DNA of 8,373 bases from Deltaproteobacteria bacterium. GTDB taxonomy: Bacteria > Desulfobacterota > DSM-4660 > Desulfatiglandales > Desulfatiglandaceae. A program made the position numbers and the translations under genes. This document shows positions 1 through 5,449 of the stretch, piece after piece. The number at the start of each line of letters is the position of its first letter. Positions within the stretch are counted from its first letter, which is position 1. Where the stretch lies: positions 1-8,373 of the forward strand of contig JAFCZI010000086.1 of the NCBI GenBank assembly GCA_019314425.1, written 5' to 3'. The notes beneath the pieces are model-generated. The model was given only the letters and a program-made list of their open reading frames with translations, was not told where the DNA came from and made no database searches.

Positions 1-147
1 TTTTTCCTCTCTAAGCCGGTTCGCTTTTTTAAGTACGCCCCGAAGCCATGCTTTATATTCCGCAACGGTTTTGAAGTCGGAGGTTCTCCGCAGCAAAAGA
101 TGTTGTTTCAACCGTCGCTTGGAAAAAGGTTGACGCTCAACTTGAGG
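1..147 (-). pseudogene. IS21-type transposase (IstA) fragment, 5'-truncated and cut by window start
   Basis: Read on the minus strand, one frame stays open from about base 168 to base 1. It gives a peptide containing KRRLKQHLLLRRTSDFKTVA followed by EYKAWLRGVLKKANRLREEK. From memory this resembles the stretch after the integrase core of IS21-family IstA proteins, where LLLRGSxDF.S...Y..FL..V...N..R is common. The frame is closed by a stop at 169-171 and no start codon or catalytic DDE part is visible, so only an internal piece remains here; the gene may continue left of the window. It ends about 20 bases before the divergent dehydratase gene. The family call rests on recalled motif similarity only. 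Confidence 0.55.
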
Positions 148-164
148 GTTGATAGAAAACGTGT

Positions 165-2057
165 ATGTTTAGAATATTGAAGAGACCCAATTTTTGGGTG
201 ATGCTTTTGGGAGATGCGGTCCTTGTCGGGCTGGCGTATTACCTTGCTTATTATCTTCGGTTTGACGGCGATGTCCGGGCCGGGGAATTCGCGAACTGGG
301 CGAACACGGTCGTCTGGATTGTCCCCTTGAAATTGGTCTGTTTTTTCTTTTTCGGGCTTTACAAAGGGATGTGGCGGTATACGGGGATCTATGATCTGGA
401 GAATTTGATTAAGGCGTGCGTGATCAGTTCGGGGATTATTGTCTTTATTCTGGTTTTGAAGGTCCGGTTTGTGGGTTTCCCCCGCAGTATTTTTGCCATT
501 GACCTTCTCCTGACCTTTCTCTTCATGTCCGGCGTTCGAGTCGGGATCCGTCTTTTTTTGACACCCGGTCGCAGTCAATTTAAGATTCCCTTTTTCAGGA
601 AGGTTGATGGGGACGGGGCAAGGGTTCTGGTTGTGGGGGCCGGGTCCGCCGGCGAGAAACTCCTCAGGGAACTCAATGAAAACCCTGAAATTAGATATCA
701 GGTGGCTGGGTGCATCGATGATGATAAAAGAAAGCTGAACCAGACCATTCATGGGGTTCCTGTTCTGGGATCGGTGGATGAAATCAAGAAAATTTCAGAA
801 AGAGAAGCGGTTGACGAAATCATTATTGCCATTTCAGCCGCTTCTGCCATGGAAATGAGGCGGGTGGTGAGCGCCTGCGAGGCCACGGGCCTTCCCTGCA
901 AGACCCTTCCCGGGGTGGGTGAATTGATTGAAGGAAAGGTCTCGGTGGGGTTGATTCGAAAGATCCGTTACGAGGATCTTTTGGGGCGGCGGCAGGTAGA
1001 ATTGAACCTGAAGCAGATCGGGGGGTATCTGACCGGAAAACGGGTGATGGTCACCGGGGGGGTGGGGTCCATTGGGTCTGAGTTGTGCCGACAGATTGTT
1101 CGATTCACGCCAAAGAAATTGATCGTTGTGGATATCAATGAGTCGGGCCTGTATGACATGGAAATGGATTTCAAATCCAAGTTGCCGGACACGGAGATTG
1201 TCCCTGTTTTATGCCCGATTCAGGACCGGCATGTGATGCTCCGCACCTTTGAGCGGGAAAATCCGGAGGTGGTTTTTCACGCGGCGGCATACAAGCATGT
1301 CCCCATGATGGAGCTTCATCCCTGGGAGGCGGTGCTGAACAATATTGTGGGGACGCAGTGTGTTCTGGATCTATGCGTGCGGACGGATGTGCGAAGATGC
1401 GTGGTGGTTTCCACGGACAAGGCGGTGCGTCCCACCAATGTGATGGGGGCATCCAAGCGGATTGGGGAGCTGCTGGCAGAGGCTTATGCAACGGAATTGG
1501 GTGCCCGGAACATGTGCGTCCGTTTTGGGAATGTGATTTACAGCGTGGGCAGTGTGGTGCCGTTGTTCAGGAAGCAGATCGAACGGGGCGGACCGGTGAC
1601 GCTGACCCATCGGGATGTGATGCGGTATTTCATGACCATCCCTGAGGCCAGCCGGTTGATTTTGCAGGCGGGCGCCATTGGGAACGGGGGGGAGATTTTT
1701 ATTCTGAAGATGGGGACGCCGGTTCGGATTGCGGATATGGCGCGGGATTTGATTCGGCTGTCGGGATTTGAGCCGGATAAGGAAATTGAGATTAAGGAGA
1801 TTGGGTTGAGGCCCGGGGAGAAGTTGATCGAGGAGTTGATTACGGAAGGGGAGGGGATTTGCGAGACTTCGCATGGGGAGATTATGGTTTTGAAGGCGGG
1901 GGGCGGAGGACAGGTCGGGAACGGGTTGACTTTGAAGGTGTTGCGGAAGCATATCAAGCGATTGGTGAATTTTTCGGAAGCGGGGGATGGGGATAAGATT
2001 CGGGAGGAGTTGCGGCTGATTGTGCCGGAGTATGGGCCGGAAACGGACGCTGATTAG
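165..2057 (+). CDS. Membrane-anchored nucleotide-sugar dehydratase/epimerase, CapD/WbpM/PglF family
   Basis: Likely a UDP-N-acetylhexosamine 4,6-dehydratase (or epimerase) making activated deoxy-amino sugars for surface polysaccharide, O-antigen or glycan synthesis, anchored in the inner membrane. The 630-residue length fits the long form of the family. Four hydrophobic segments lie at about residues 11-32, 46-66, 85-102 and 108-131. A first Rossmann-like domain follows (GAGSAGEKLL, about 158-167), then the catalytic short-chain dehydrogenase domain with the nucleotide motif TGGVGSIGSEL (297-307), HAAAYKHVPMME (372-383), STDKAVRPTNVMGASKR (416-432) and GLRPGEKLIEE (547-557). Two family motifs deviate: GGVGS where GAGGS is usual, and NVIYSVGSV where NVLGSxGSV is usual; GxxGxxG is kept. 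The ATG at 165 is chosen because the hydrophobic N-terminus begins there as in relatives; no clear Shine-Dalgarno precedes it. Codons end in G unusually often (TTG, GGG, CGG, GTG). Exact sugar substrate is unknown. Confidence 0.9.
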   Translation: MFRILKRPNFWVMLLGDAVLVGLAYYLAYYLRFDGDVRAGEFANWANTVVWIVPLKLVCFFFFGLYKGMWRYTGIYDLENLIKACVISSGIIVFILVLKVRFVGFPRSIFAIDLLLTFLFMSGVRVGIRLFLTPGRSQFKIPFFRKVDGDGARVLVVGAGSAGEKLLRELNENPEIRYQVAGCIDDDKRKLNQTIHGVPVLGSVDEIKKISEREAVDEIIIAISAASAMEMRRVVSACEATGLPCKTLPGVGELIEGKVSVGLIRKIRYEDLLGRRQVELNLKQIGGYLTGKRVMVTGGVGSIGSELCRQIVRFTPKKLIVVDINESGLYDMEMDFKSKLPDTEIVPVLCPIQDRHVMLRTFERENPEVVFHAAAYKHVPMMELHPWEAVLNNIVGTQCVLDLCVRTDVRRCVVVSTDKAVRPTNVMGASKRIGELLAEAYATELGARNMCVRFGNVIYSVGSVVPLFRKQIERGGPVTLTHRDVMRYFMTIPEASRLILQAGAIGNGGEIFILKMGTPVRIADMARDLIRLSGFEPDKEIEIKEIGLRPGEKLIEELITEGEGICETSHGEIMVLKAGGGGQVGNGLTLKVLRKHIKRLVNFSEAGDGDKIREELRLIVPEYGPETDAD

Positions 2058-2132
2058 CGCAGAACGAACAATGGGGGTCAGGCTTTCCTTATTGTCGTTA
2101 CAGCCATTCCCGATCGTATTGTTTTTCTTGAA

Positions 2133-2193
2133 AAGTCAAGCACTTATGATTTGCGGTTTCGTGAAGGATTTTCAATATAAGTCAAGCACTTAT
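2133..2193 (+). repeat. Direct repeat AAGTCAAGCACTTAT, two copies
   Basis: Identical 15-bp copies lie at 2133-2147 and 2179-2193, 46 bases apart start to start. The arms AAGT and ACTT make each copy a small palindrome around CAAGC. In the second copy the stem extends to 8 bp. Confidence 0.85.
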
Positions 2194-2195
2194 AT
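2175..2195. repeat. Perfect hairpin, 8-bp stem ATATAAGT/ACTTATAT, loop CAAGC
   Basis: The arms at 2175-2182 and 2188-2195 are exact reverse complements around a 5-base loop. A short T-run (GTTTT) follows, so weak termination of the upstream gene is possible. Its position before a Y1-type transposase fragment and its partial copy 46 bases upstream fit a REP-like transposase recognition hairpin better. Confidence 0.7.
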
Positions 2196-2219
2196 GTTTT
2201 AAGAAGCACGTATAATCTC

Positions 2220-2243
2220 AAAATTAGATAAGGTGCTAATTTT
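2220..2243. repeat. Perfect hairpin, 8-bp stem AAAATTAG/CTAATTTT
   Basis: Arms at 2220-2227 and 2236-2243 are exact reverse complements around the 8-base loop ATAAGGTG. This is one of three palindromes between the dehydratase gene and the transposase fragment. Confidence 0.65.
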
Positions 2244-2291
2244 ACTATACTTTTTTGCACGAAAGCGCCTCTCAATAAATCTTTAAATATC

Positions 2292-2320
2292 AAGCAATTA
2301 GCTTGCTTCCGGGAATTGCT
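2292..2320. repeat. Two mutually exclusive hairpins upstream of the transposase fragment
   Basis: AAGCAA (2292-2297) pairs with TTGCTT (2303-2308) around TTAGC. Alternatively AGCAATT (2293-2299) pairs with AATTGCT (2314-2320) around a 14-base loop. The two structures share the same left arm, so only one can form at a time. This resembles the left-end hairpins of single-strand transposons, though no defined family match is made. Confidence 0.55.
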
Positions 2321-2364
2321 GTTGTCGTTATTGTGTTGTGGGTAGGTATGGTGTGTAAATAATT

Positions 2365-2481
2365 ATGGCAAGAAAACCTCGCATCCACTACCCCGGAGCT
2401 ATTTATTATGTCATGCTCAGGGGTAACGCAAAGCAGGCTATTTTTCATTGGGTGGGACGTTATTTATCATATAGCTGCTGA
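2365..2481 (+). pseudogene. REP-associated/Y1 transposase fragment (N-terminal ~28 codons only)
   Basis: The ATG at 2365 opens MARKPRIHYPGAIYYVMLRG followed by NAKQAIFH, the characteristic start of Y1-type (HUH) RAYT/IS200-like transposases, where the next residues would normally continue through a DRxxF-type helix to the HxH motif. After the IFH at about 2448 the similarity ends, and the frame reads WVGRYLSYSC before a stop at 2479-2481. The catalytic HUH and tyrosine parts are absent, so the fragment cannot be active. It overlaps the 3' end of the converging NifU-like gene, so the break point lies at or just inside that gene. The hairpin-rich stretch upstream probably belongs to the same element. 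Confidence 0.75.
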
Positions 2482-2881
2482 GCGCCTCCTGGAGGGTTTC
2501 CCCTGCCAGGTGCGCACAGTGTTGTTCTTTTTCAGGTGCTCCCCCCATTTTTTCAAGGATCGCGTCTCCGGTTACACCCAGCAGTTCATCCGGGGTCTTT
2601 CCAAGGGCCATTTCCGCCGCAAATGATCCACACAAGGCACTGGACCCACACCCGTCCGTCTCAAATGACGCTTCGTTGATCCGATCATGATCAAACCGTA
2701 GAAAAATTTCCATGGTATCGCCGCAGGGACCGGTCACGCGGGCATATCCATCAGGACCCGCAAGGGCGCCACGGTAAAGGGGGTTGAGCATTCGGTCAAA
2801 GGCCGGAACACCGTAGCCGTCATTTTTCAGAAAAATATCTTTCTGTAGGTTTTCCAAATGGTTATTCATATTTTTAGCCAT
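2438..2881 (-). CDS. NifU/IscU-like iron-sulfur cluster scaffold, last gene of the operon
   Basis: A 147-residue protein of the NifU N-terminal/IscU fold, expected to hold nascent Fe-S (or related) clusters in the cytoplasm before transfer to target proteins. The three family cysteines are present: GPCGDTM (C53), DGCGSS (C78) and QHCAHLA (C122); a further cysteine (C84, ALCGS) follows the second. An N-terminal extension of about 20 residues precedes the fold. The ATG at 2881 has AAGG nine bases upstream. The gene is separated from mrp by a 109-base gap holding an intercistronic repeat, unlike the tight spacing of the rest of the operon. The last residues, roughly INNVPPNEK, are encoded by DNA that overlaps a transposase remnant, so the native C-terminus may have been replaced. 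It is a paralogue of the scaffold at 4535-4972, with which it shares GPCGDTM and the HCAxLAxxTLQ stretch. Confidence 0.88.
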   Translation of the reverse strand: MAKNMNNHLENLQKDIFLKNDGYGVPAFDRMLNPLYRGALAGPDGYARVTGPCGDTMEIFLRFDHDRINEASFETDGCGSSALCGSFAAEMALGKTPDELLGVTGDAILEKMGGAPEKEQHCAHLAGETLQEALSSYMINNVPPNEK

Positions 2882-2884
2882 TGT

Positions 2885-2932
2885 TTAGGCCCTTATCACC
2901 TGGTTTTTTGTCATAAAAAACAAAAAGTTCAT
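2885..2932 (-). CDS. Possible 15-codon leader peptide inside intercistronic repeat, copy A
   Basis: Within the repeat the minus strand reads [15 protein letters not shown], ending at a TAA three bases before the ATG of the NifU-like gene. The other repeat copy encodes [16 protein letters not shown] in the same place relative to rpmA. Such spacing would allow translational coupling. No Shine-Dalgarno precedes the ATG and the frame is also open upstream, so translation is unproven; the shared frame may simply follow from shared DNA. Confidence 0.25.
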   Translation of the reverse strand: MNFLFFMTKNQVIRA

Positions 2933-2979
2933 TGACTGAAAACCCCAAACCCTAAAACCTAAAATTGCGGCTGTGCCGC
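2890..2979 (-). repeat. Intercistronic repeat, copy A (between mrp and NifU-like gene)
   Basis: Read on the minus strand, it starts with the hairpin GCGGC-ACA-GCCGC (2967-2979) 11 bases after the mrp stop. It continues through a TTTTAGG-type G/T-rich tract, then TTTTCAGTCAATGAACTT, TTGTTTTTTATGACA and AAAACCAGGT, and ends with AAGGG, the ribosome binding site of the next gene. The same elements in the same order occur at 5991-6073. GTTTTTT and AAAAAAC inside the core can also pair around ATGAC. Imperfect 12-bp direct repeats (11 of 12 identical) lie at 2895-2906 and 2980-2991. Confidence 0.9.
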
Positions 2980-2990
2980 ATCCCCTGGTT

Positions 2991-3857
2991 TCAATGAAGT
3001 CCATCTTCACGGTCATAGACATTCACAATTTCATCCACCATTTTGTTGAATTCCCGGGAAAACGCGAGGGTATCGTTTTCGAGGACTTCCAGGCCGCCGG
3101 CATCGCCCTGTATGACCACTTCCGGATCCAGGGGCAGGCGCCCGAGGAACCTCAGGCTTTCCTTCTTGGCGGTCAACATGCCGCCGTTGGTTTTGAACAG
3201 CTCAATGGTTTTTCCGCAGTGGGGGCAATCGAGGCCACTCATGTTTTCCACAAGGCCCAGGATCTTCATGTTGACCTGGCGGCAGAAACTGATGGATTTT
3301 CGGACATCCGCCAGAGAAACTTCCTGGGGGGTCGTTACAATCAGGGCCTCAGCCCCGGGGATGGTCTGGGCGACGGTCAAGGGCTCATCGCCTGTTCCGG
3401 GAGGGGAATCGATAATCAGGTAGTCAAGATCATTCCATTCAATATCGGAAATAAACTGCCGGATAACGCCGATTTTCAACGGCCCCCGCCAGATGGTCGC
3501 CGCGTCCTTGTTTTCTCCCATGAGGGGCTCAACGGAAATCACCTGCAGGTTGGGAAGGTACTCAATCGGTTTGGCCTTCTCACCATTGGCGCCGCTTTGA
3601 ATGTTTCCCTTCAGTCCGAGCATGCGGGGAACACTGGGGCCGTGAAGATCCACATCCATGAGGCCCACTTTTTTGCCTCTTTTGGCCAGAGCGCCCGCAA
3701 GATAGGTTGCGACGCTGCTCTTTCCCACGCCGCCCTTGCCGCTCATGACCAGGATTTTATGCTTGATGCGACCCAGACTTTGTTCAATCTCTTTGTCCTG
3801 CAACTGGTGTTGCTCATTCTGGTTGCCCATAGCGCAACCCTGCGTGTTGTCTGCCAT
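2991..3857 (-). CDS. mrp: Mrp/NBP35-family P-loop ATPase, Fe-S cluster carrier
   Basis: A 288-residue cytoplasmic ATPase of the Mrp/ApbC/NBP35 group, known to bind a bridging Fe-S cluster and deliver it to apo-proteins. The deviant Walker A is SGKGGVGKSS (39-48), followed by DVDLHGPSVPRMLG (68-81) and the Walker B region DYLIIDSPPGTGDE (145-158). The cluster-binding CPHC pair is at 211-214. The N-terminus has a single cysteine (QGCAMGNQ, C8), whereas NBP35-type relatives have several. The N-terminal DUF59 (MIP18-like) domain of some Mrp proteins is absent. The ATG at 3857 is preceded by AGAGGAAG at good distance. It lies between the FmdB-like gene (47-base gap) and the last scaffold gene. In sulfate reducers, Mrp/ParA-type ATPases occur with NifX-like orange protein (ORP) genes, so a role in loading the neighbouring small metalloproteins is a reasonable inference. 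Confidence 0.92.
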   Translation of the reverse strand: MADNTQGCAMGNQNEQHQLQDKEIEQSLGRIKHKILVMSGKGGVGKSSVATYLAGALAKRGKKVGLMDVDLHGPSVPRMLGLKGNIQSGANGEKAKPIEYLPNLQVISVEPLMGENKDAATIWRGPLKIGVIRQFISDIEWNDLDYLIIDSPPGTGDEPLTVAQTIPGAEALIVTTPQEVSLADVRKSISFCRQVNMKILGLVENMSGLDCPHCGKTIELFKTNGGMLTAKKESLRFLGRLPLDPEVVIQGDAGGLEVLENDTLAFSREFNKMVDEIVNVYDREDGLH

Positions 3858-3904
3858 TATAAACTTCCTCTACAATAAGGTTTTCGTTGGCGTCATCAAT
3901 CGGA

Positions 3905-4150
3905 TCAGGCCCGGCCGCAACAACTGCCGGGACCCGCACAGCTGGACGGCGGGCCGCCCGATCCACAGCATCGATCCGCCGCGTTTTCAGGGAACTTCCC
4001 GGTGGGGCTTACCGAAGCATGGGCCGACAATAATTTCTTGAGATTTTTGCCACCGCAGCTTCCACAGGCAACCAGATCGGTTTCGCTATTCGCGATCAAT
4101 ATTTCCATATTTTGACCGCAATCAAGACACTCAAACTCAAAAATCGGCAT
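3905..4150 (-). CDS. FmdB-family zinc ribbon protein with cysteine-rich tail
   Basis: An 81-residue protein starting MPIFEFECLDCG, the hallmark of the FmdB/CxxC_CXXC_SSSS regulatory-protein family. Two CxxC pairs (C8/C11 and C29/C32, ACGSC) should form a zinc ribbon. The C-terminal part is unusual: from about residue 60 it is rich in Cys, Gly, Ser and Pro (RCCGSGGPPSSCAGPGSCCG), adding five cysteines that could bind metal. The ATG at 4150 follows GGAGGAAG, and the gap to the upstream NifX-like stop is 15 bases. FmdB-type proteins are often encoded beside metal-cofactor genes but their biochemical role is not settled. Confidence 0.85.
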   Translation of the reverse strand: MPIFEFECLDCGQNMEILIANSETDLVACGSCGGKNLKKLLSAHASVSPTGKFPENAADRCCGSGGPPSSCAGPGSCCGRA

Positions 4151-4165
4151 TGCTTCTTCCTCCCG

Positions 4166-4525
4166 CTACCATTGCCCCTCAACATTTGCGTCTTCGGCCA
4201 GGGGCAGTTTCCCTACCACATAATCGGCCACGGCTTGACGGATTGTACCCGTCGCATCGTTGGCCACGCCCACCTTCCCGGCTTTCATGGCTTTAAAGGC
4301 GTTGGGACCGCAGTATCCGGTCAGCAAAACATCGGCGCCTTTCTCACTCACCATCTTGGCCGCCTGGATTCCCGCGCCTTTAAATGCGTTCACATTCTCT
4401 TTATTGTCCAGCACTTCGAATGAAAGGGTCTCTGAATCCACCACCAGGATATAGGCGGCTCTGCCGAATCGGGGATCCACATCGGAATCCAGGTCGACGC
4501 CTTTGGATGTCACTGCAATTTTCAT
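4166..4525 (-). CDS. NifX/ORP-like dinitrogenase Fe-Mo cofactor family protein
   Basis: A 119-residue single-domain protein of the family that includes NifX, NafY, the C-terminal domain of NifB, and the orange protein (ORP) of sulfate reducers; members bind iron-sulfur or molybdenum-containing clusters. The start MKIAVTSKGVDLDSDVDPRFGRA is diagnostic (VDPRFGRA at 16-23). GADVLLTGYCGPNAFKAM (63-80) carries the only cysteine, C72. The ATG at 4525 has an excellent AAGGAGG that overlaps the stop region of the preceding scaffold gene, so the two are very likely translated from one message. No nitrogenase genes are nearby, so a role outside nitrogen fixation is more likely. Confidence 0.88.
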   Translation of the reverse strand: MKIAVTSKGVDLDSDVDPRFGRAAYILVVDSETLSFEVLDNKENVNAFKGAGIQAAKMVSEKGADVLLTGYCGPNAFKAMKAGKVGVANDATGTIRQAVADYVVGKLPLAEDANVEGQW

Positions 4526-4534
4526 GATCCCTCC

Positions 4535-4972
4535 TTAATGTTCGTTGGCCGCCCGGCTTAAATGTTGTTCTCGATACTGGATCACGGCTTTTTGCAGCGT
4601 TTTGATGGCCAGACGGGCGCAATGTACTTTCTGGTCGGGCATTTTTTCCAACTCACCATATAATTCATCCAGCGTCAGCGATTCAGCCTCGTCCAGGGTC
4701 CTTCCTTTGGCCAGCGCCACTGCGGCACTGCCCGACGCTACCGCCCCCGGGCATCCCATGACCTGTATTTTGACATCCTCAATTCGGTCGCCCTTGACAT
4801 TCATGGTAACCTTCATGGTGTCGCCGCAGGGCCCCGTGAGGTCCGTGCAGTGATCGGCGTTTTCAATGATGCCCAAGTTGTTCCGGTTCTGAAAATACTC
4901 AATGGCCTTATCCGCATATCCGGATTCGGAAAGCATGCTGTAGACATCGTCTTTGGGTTTGTCGTTCTCCAT
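4535..4972 (-). CDS. NifU/IscU-like iron-sulfur scaffold, second paralogue
   Basis: A 145-residue IscU-fold scaffold when started at the ATG at 4972. That start is preferred because GAGGAT lies about seven bases before it; a GTG at 5002 in the same frame would add ten residues but has no good ribosome binding site. The family cysteines are GPCGDTM (C49), VMGCPGA (C74) and VHCARLA (C118), plus an extra C42. Compared with the paralogue at 2438-2881, the segment after the second cysteine is CPGAVASGS rather than CGSSALCGS, suggesting that the two may hold different clusters or serve different partners. It lies between two NifX-like genes, nine bases ahead of the next start. A cysteine desulfurase (IscS/NifS) gene is not in the window. 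Confidence 0.88.
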   Translation of the reverse strand: MENDKPKDDVYSMLSESGYADKAIEYFQNRNNLGIIENADHCTDLTGPCGDTMKVTMNVKGDRIEDVKIQVMGCPGAVASGSAAVALAKGRTLDEAESLTLDELYGELEKMPDQKVHCARLAIKTLQKAVIQYREQHLSRAANEH

Positions 4973-5024
4973 AAAAACGATCCTCATTATCAGATTTTCC
5001 ACATATTAAAGGTGAGCACCTGAA

Positions 5025-5408
5025 TCAGTGTCCGCCGCCACCGCCACACACCTGATCATCACCGATCATTTGAAGTTTCCCGGCAATCAGGTCTTCAACC
5101 ACCGGCCTGATCTGCTGTCTTGTTGCATCATAAAACACATCCACCCCGACCTGTTTGAAACCCATCAGGGGACGCATGCCGATGCCGCCGACAATCAGGG
5201 CATTCACATTGTGGCTGGCCAATAAATTAACGGGCACCATACACCCACCCTGCACATGCTCCTCATTGGGAATGGTGGTGACCTGTTTCACTTCGCCGCC
5301 TTCCACATCCACGAAGGTAAATACATCGCAATGACCAAAATGGCCTGATCTTTCTCCATCCAGACCGCCGACTCCCATACTCGGTACCGCAATTCTTCCA
5401 TTTTCCAT
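5025..5408 (-). CDS. NifX/ORP-like protein with glycine-histidine tail, first gene of operon
   Basis: A 127-residue member of the dinitrogenase Fe-Mo cofactor family. Recognisable parts are RIAVPSMGVGGLDGERSGHF (5-24), GHCDVFTFVDV and the central VNALIVGGIGMRPLMGF with the VDVFYDA strand. It differs from the paralogue at 4166-4525 in having SGHFGHCD in place of DPRFGRA, four cysteine/histidine-type ligand candidates before residue 60, and the tail VCGGGGGH. Such Gly-rich tails with Cys/His suggest metal binding; IssA-type thioferrate-binding relatives also have Gly-rich tails (recalled, not tested). The ATG at 5408 has AAGGGGG upstream. It is the promoter-proximal gene, downstream of a -10 box and a CRP/FNR-type palindrome. 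Confidence 0.87.
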   Translation of the reverse strand: MENGRIAVPSMGVGGLDGERSGHFGHCDVFTFVDVEGGEVKQVTTIPNEEHVQGGCMVPVNLLASHNVNALIVGGIGMRPLMGFKQVGVDVFYDATRQQIRPVVEDLIAGKLQMIGDDQVCGGGGGH

Positions 5409-5449
5409 AGTTTAAAAATCCCCCTTAATCCAACCCGTTGAAAGCGACC

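Larger units (their letters stand above)
2058..2364. other. AT-rich intergenic stretch rich in small hairpins, probable left part of a REP/RAYT-type element
   Basis: No gene is supported here. The stretch contains GGGGTCAGGCTT near 2084-2095, a 15-bp direct repeat, and three hairpin regions (2175-2195, 2220-2243, 2292-2320), all upstream of a Y1-type transposase fragment that starts at 2365. Repeated palindromes next to such a transposase are what REP-associated transposase (RAYT) or IS200/IS605-like elements carry as recognition sites. The 9-mer TTGTCGTTA also occurs twice, at 2092-2100 and 2322-2330. A TATAAT hexamer at 2211-2216 has no matching -35 box, so no promoter is called. No convincing terminator for the upstream dehydratase gene is seen. 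Confidence 0.6.

Noticed and set aside
1371..1952. Minus-strand open frames opposite the dehydratase gene
   Set aside because: They are rich in Pro, Gln, Asn and His as expected from the reverse of a G-rich coding strand, and lie wholly inside a well-supported gene.
2020..2202. Small plus-strand ORF spanning the dehydratase stop
   Set aside because: It overlaps the end of a real gene in another frame, continues into hairpin-rich intergenic DNA, and has no ribosome binding site or recognisable motif.
2408..2626. 72-codon plus-strand ORF overlapping the transposase fragment and NifU-like gene
   Set aside because: It is in a different frame from the transposase peptide and lies mostly opposite the NifU-like coding sequence.
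2973..3878. Long plus-strand open frame (301 codons) opposite mrp
   Set aside because: It mirrors the mrp gene, which has clear Walker and CPHC motifs and a ribosome binding site; the plus-strand translation shows no recognisable domain.
4973..5002. GTG start at 5002 for the second NifU-like gene
   Set aside because: No Shine-Dalgarno stands before it, whereas the ATG at 4972 has GAGGAT at suitable distance and gives a normal family N-terminus.
4166..5408. Nitrogen-fixation (nif) cluster
   Set aside because: NifX- and NifU-like domains occur widely outside nitrogen fixation; no nifH, nifD, nifK, nifE, nifN or full-length nifB is present.
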